NCBI GenBank assembly: GCA_001414485.1
Contig: LLEY01000071.1
Location: 186,001-250,000 of the forward strand
Length of the DNA stretch: 64,000 bases
From: Calycina herbarum
Taxonomy: Eukaryota; Ascomycota; Leotiomycetes; Helotiales; Pezizellaceae
Reading direction: 5' to 3'
The translations under genes were made by a program, and so were the position numbers. Below, in pieces: positions 60,707-64,000 of the stretch. How positions within the stretch are numbered: position 1 is the stretch's first letter; every line of letters starts with the position of its first letter. The notes under the pieces were generated by a model. The model did no database searches and was not told the origin of the DNA. It worked only from the letters and a program-made list of their open reading frames with translations.

Positions 60707-62848
60707 TTTTGATGATTACAATGGTTTTGTTTTTTGATGAGTCTAGTTGACGTCTTGCTGGACCTTGGCAGACACAGGATATTGCTGATGTGCTCTGGGA
60801 TACGAAGCAAGTTGAACAGACACTTTTTCTGGGGAAGTCATGGAATATATCTTGAAAGCTGTCCACCAACAGTACCGGAGCCTTGCCGTGTCAAGGGGGC
60901 AGGGGGGGCAAGCCCATCCGCGTTATACCTCCCTGTTGCAATCGCCCATGACGAGTTTTGTACCCCTTCAGACCCTTCGAATTGCCCGCAGCGCCACGAT
61001 TGAGTGGTAGCGACGACCCTGCAGCGGTTCGTAAGGATCCAAGCGACCCTTAGGTCCACTGTAAAACAGTGCGTGATCCCCGCGTCTCGGATCCACAGCA
61101 GTCAATCGGACCAAACTCAGGCTACGGAGGTAGTCACTCGTAAAACAACGACGCAAGGCTTGCCACCTCCAACTCATCACTCAGCATCTCGACCTCTTCT
61201 GTAGCTTCTAGCGAACAGAACTCGTAGCCAGAGAGTCGTGAGGGTCCAGACCATATCTTGCAAATCACTACCACATTGGTTCTATCATCCCATCTTCATC
61301 GATACAGCACTAAACTGTCCGCTTCCTTCAACTTTCAACAACACCTTCCGCATGTACCGGTACCTATCACAGATCAGATGCGTGGAGATGAGTCGGCAAG
61401 AACTCTATTTCCCTTGGTGGAGGTTTTATCTTCATGCGATACGACGTCCCGCAAAGACGTTTTCATTTCGAATACTTTGCGATTCATTAAACCTACCACG
61501 TCACGACTAGTCTCGTCCACGGCATGAAAACGGGCAGCAATATTGGCAAATATCATCACCAGATCCAAAAATTACCGCATTGTTCTCATACCGAACCGAA
61601 GATATCATGTCCTCATTCGCACTTGGAGGGTTTTTTCTCGCGCGGCTTGTCGACGTGTTTTTATGAGGCTTTCAATAGCTGCGGTCCTTAGCATAGAAAG
61701 CTTTGCGCGCGTCAGCGGCGTTGTGCCTGAAAGTAGGATGCTTGTCCCGTAGGGAAAGGGTTCACAACGCGGCCTCAGCAGTTCGGTCTTCGGCATGGGA
61801 CGAAAAATATCCACTCCAGCCTTGCCCCGAGTTAATCCCTACAGTATGTCCGCAACTATTTTGGTCCTGTAGGATTTTCGAACAGGATTCAACTTGTCGA
61901 GGTTATACGGGCTGCCCAGGCATTTTTAATGGCCTTGGTTGCTCTTCCGTAGGTCTGAAAGTGGCAGTGCAAGAATTTGTAACGATGGACTGCGGAATGG
62001 GGGTGTACAAAACAGTTTCGAAGACGCTATCAATTTCGGGTGAAATACCTCACTGTCGTACCATTCCATCACAATGCAGCACGAAGACAGCTGTTCATTT
62101 TCGAAGGCAACTAAAACAGTATCCGTATACATTTCAAGGCAAATTTTTACTGACTGTGCCAGTTCAGGCCAGATTGAAGGTACCGAAACTGTCAGCAGAC
62201 TCACTAAGCGCCTGACTTCACACAGCCATGGCTACAAATCGATGCAACTGGCCCACAGGCCATTATAGGCAACAAAATCAAGAAAATGGAAGGCAAAAAG
62301 TTTAGTGTTCCGATCTTTGTAAATTGGAAATACATTTTTAGAATCGGCAGCCTATTCCAAGACGCGGAGGAGGCTACGTTCGAACTCCTTTCGTCAAGTA
62401 CAGCCCTCTTCTTATATTGTCAACTCCACCTGCTTGGAAAATCTTTTTCTTTCTTGGTTAATTGCTACTTTGGCTTTGGCTTCTTATTGAAGTTCCGGTA
62501 CTTCCATTTACCCTGATTATTAAATTTATCATTTCTCTCCAGTTGAATGTTGTCAAGTTCCTTTTGCGATCGGTGGTTGGTGCGATTTGAGGTCAGGATG
62601 AGAAGAGCTTCTTATGTGACCCGCTGAAGAATACACTTGGCTTGGTGGGCGTGTTTTTGCTCGCCCAGAAAGCCTTCGATTAAAATGCCCGACTTCTGAT
62701 TCATCGATCCTATTCACACCCACAGTCACAATTCCAGTCAAAGAAAAACACCCGCCTAGTACCCGAAAGCCACAACATCCCTCTTTATCCCCTTCCTCTT
62801 CTTTGTCTATCTGATATAAACCAAAATAAGATACTTCCCCATAAGAAA
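60707..62848. other. Intergenic, 2.1 kb, no supported gene
   Basis: I read all frames and found only short, compositionally unremarkable open frames. Sequence 60896-60911 is G-rich (GGGGGCAGGGGGGGCA). No repeats or RNA genes recognised before 62849. Confidence 0.45.
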
Positions 62849-62961
62849 GTCTACTTGGTCTAGTTGGCTATGGCACCCGTCTCATCTCTTATATAGATAT
62901 GATTAGATTGTATTACAATTTGAGGTAACCGAGGGTCGCTTGTTCGAATCAGCAGTGAACA
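62849..62961 (+). tRNA. tRNA-like gene with an intron-sized insert, probably degenerate (anticodon position reads CAT)
   Basis: The A box TTGGTCTAGTTGG and B box TGTTCGAATC lie about 80 bp apart and TTTT follows directly at 62962, as for a Pol III gene. GTCTACT at 62849 pairs with AGTGAAC at 62954 at six of seven positions (one C-A mismatch, one G-U), with A as the discriminator base. After the D arm (TGGTCTAGTTGGCTATGGC), CCCGT CT CAT would put CAT in the anticodon place, with an insert of roughly 40 nt after it. The T stem pairs poorly and lacks one base, and the 3' half of the anticodon stem is unclear. It may be a decayed tRNA-Met-type gene or a tRNA-derived element. Confidence 0.45.
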
Positions 62962-63213
62962 TTTTATAGTATTTTTTGGACCAATATAACTGTGTGAGTA
63001 CCAACAAGGATTATAAAGATATGATTCCGGCGAATGGGCGAGGTGTACGTGTAATTTAACGTACAATGCTGACTTCAATTTATCCGAACCGAATGTTGGT
63101 TGGTGAGTTGGGTGTACCCCCACACAACTAGACAATACATCCACGAGAAAGTTTTTATTTATTTCAAGAGAAAACAAAATTTAATCTATCATTTAAAAAG
63201 CTGCTGGTGCACG

Positions 63214-64000
63214 ATGGATACTGACGAATCCCCAAGCAACCATACGGAATTCTTGCCATCCGCCAGGAGAGCAGAAAGGGTAGCAAAACTAGATGAGAAC
63301 AAATGGTTTCTACGCCTCTCAATAATAAATGATACCCAAATATTGATTTTTCTACTCAAAACAGGGTGTGGTTCGAGGACCAATTGGAAAAATCAGCTAT
63401 CAAACCTGTTGCGAATCTGGGTACTGGCTTCATGTAAGTTACACATTCATCGATGCTTTGTGCGTCTGAAACTGACAACACTTTCGTCCAGCGAATACAA
63501 TCCGCCCAAATTCATTATCGACGCCCATAAGAAAGCCTTAGAGCTTGTGGAATACAATCAATATGGTCCCCAATCGGTACCTTCAAATCTTCTCTCACGA
63601 ATCGAAAATCAAGTCGGAAGGAACTAAGTGATAAACAGGGAATGCCCATATTCAAACAAACACTTGCGGACGCAAACTCAACTCCACTCGGTTGGGATAT
63701 CAATTCCGAGACGGAAGTATCGGTTCATACTGGGGCCTCGGAAGCACTACTCAGCATCATAATGGCTTTTATAGAGCCAGGCGAAGAAGTCATTCTCTTG
63801 GAGCCTTTTTTTAGTGCGTATGTTGCTCAAGAACCGCCCCCCCCTCTCCCACCCCCTACCCCCAACTTCGTTGTTGCTACTAACTCTAACATAGTTATAC
63901 TCTGCATATTGAATATGCGAATGGTGTTCCCAGATTTGTGCCGCTGCATCCACCAGCCAGAGCCGAAACCGGGAGGTCATCTGGAAATGACTGGACGTTG
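63214..64000 (+). CDS. Class I/II aminotransferase, kynurenine aminotransferase-like, N-terminal part (cut by window)
   Basis: Five exons so far: 63214-63305, 63365-63433, 63492-63576, 63639-63817 and 63895-64000 (open). All four introns (59, 58, 62 and 77 nt) keep the frame. The chain starts MDTDESPSNHTEFLPSARRA, then WVWFEDQLEKSAIKPVANLG and TGFIEYNPPKFIIDAHKKAL, with NQYGPQ as in fold-type I aminotransferases. After intron 3 comes GMPIFKQTLADANS, then VSVHTGASEALLSIIMAFIE and PGEEVILLEPFFSAYTLHIE (TxGAxEAL is the cofactor-phosphate turn). FVPLHPP follows, a mark of the Bna3/kynurenine-oxoglutarate group. The PLP-binding lysine is beyond the window. Without it, the exact substrate cannot be settled. 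Confidence 0.88.

Noticed and set aside
60890..60920. G-rich run as a G-quadruplex
   Set aside because: Only one long G run and scattered GG; a four-run quadruplex is not evident.

Overview
The window is nuclear DNA of a filamentous ascomycete (Pezizomycotina). Protein-coding genes are dense, with short introns of mostly 47-80 nt that use GTAAGT/GTATGT-type donors and CAG/TAG acceptors. Many products are standard ascomycete single-copy proteins: Dop1, Mon1, Pdi1, Swc6/Vps71, Kel3, Rav1, Sfi1 and cytosolic IleRS. Fungal lineage-typical proteins are also present: a PTH11-type rhodopsin-domain membrane protein, a small secreted cysteine protein and an OPT transporter. Leotiomycetes is my best guess at class, from general resemblance only. 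Exon structures below were built by hand from splice signals, reading-frame phase and family conservation.

Layout. 1-6.4 kb: a divergent pair, DOP1 (minus, cut by the left edge) and MON1 (plus), sharing a 201-bp promoter; both act in endosome/Golgi traffic. 6.4-13.2 kb: two fungal proteins of unknown function on the minus strand. 15.5-17.4 kb: PDI1. 18-20 kb: a divergent pair of a small mitochondrial-type membrane protein and Swc6. 20.2-21.7 kb: a direct tandem duplication with one intact and one broken copy of a small gene. 22-28.4 kb: Kel3, a proline iminopeptidase and an FAD monooxygenase. 28.6-29.7 kb: repeat relics around an AT-rich, RIP-like block. 29.9-31.3 kb: the rhodopsin-domain protein. 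31.3-38.2 kb is gene-poor and holds a broken GNAT-like gene. 38.2 kb: a small secreted protein. 39.5-41.7 kb: an OPT transporter. 41.7-45.9 kb: no genes, but an unusual array of a short CGCG-centred motif. 45.9-59 kb: a housekeeping block (RAV1, SFI1, a twin-CX9C protein, IleRS). 59.1-62.9 kb: a TIR element, one small unknown gene and a tRNA-like locus. The right edge cuts a class I/II aminotransferase.

Most noteworthy: (1) the 42.1-45.6 kb array, with about 16 degenerate copies of a motif centred on AAATATCGCGATATGCAA, whose orientation flips once (four minus-strand copies on the left, twelve plus-strand copies on the right); (2) the first thioredoxin active site of PDI is encoded across two consecutive 8-nt microexons; (3) MON1 and its convergent neighbour share a palindromic TTAA that supplies both stop codons; (4) a ~407-bp TIR element whose TIR mismatches are mostly RIP-type transitions; (5) a fresh tandem gene duplication with one copy already pseudogenised.
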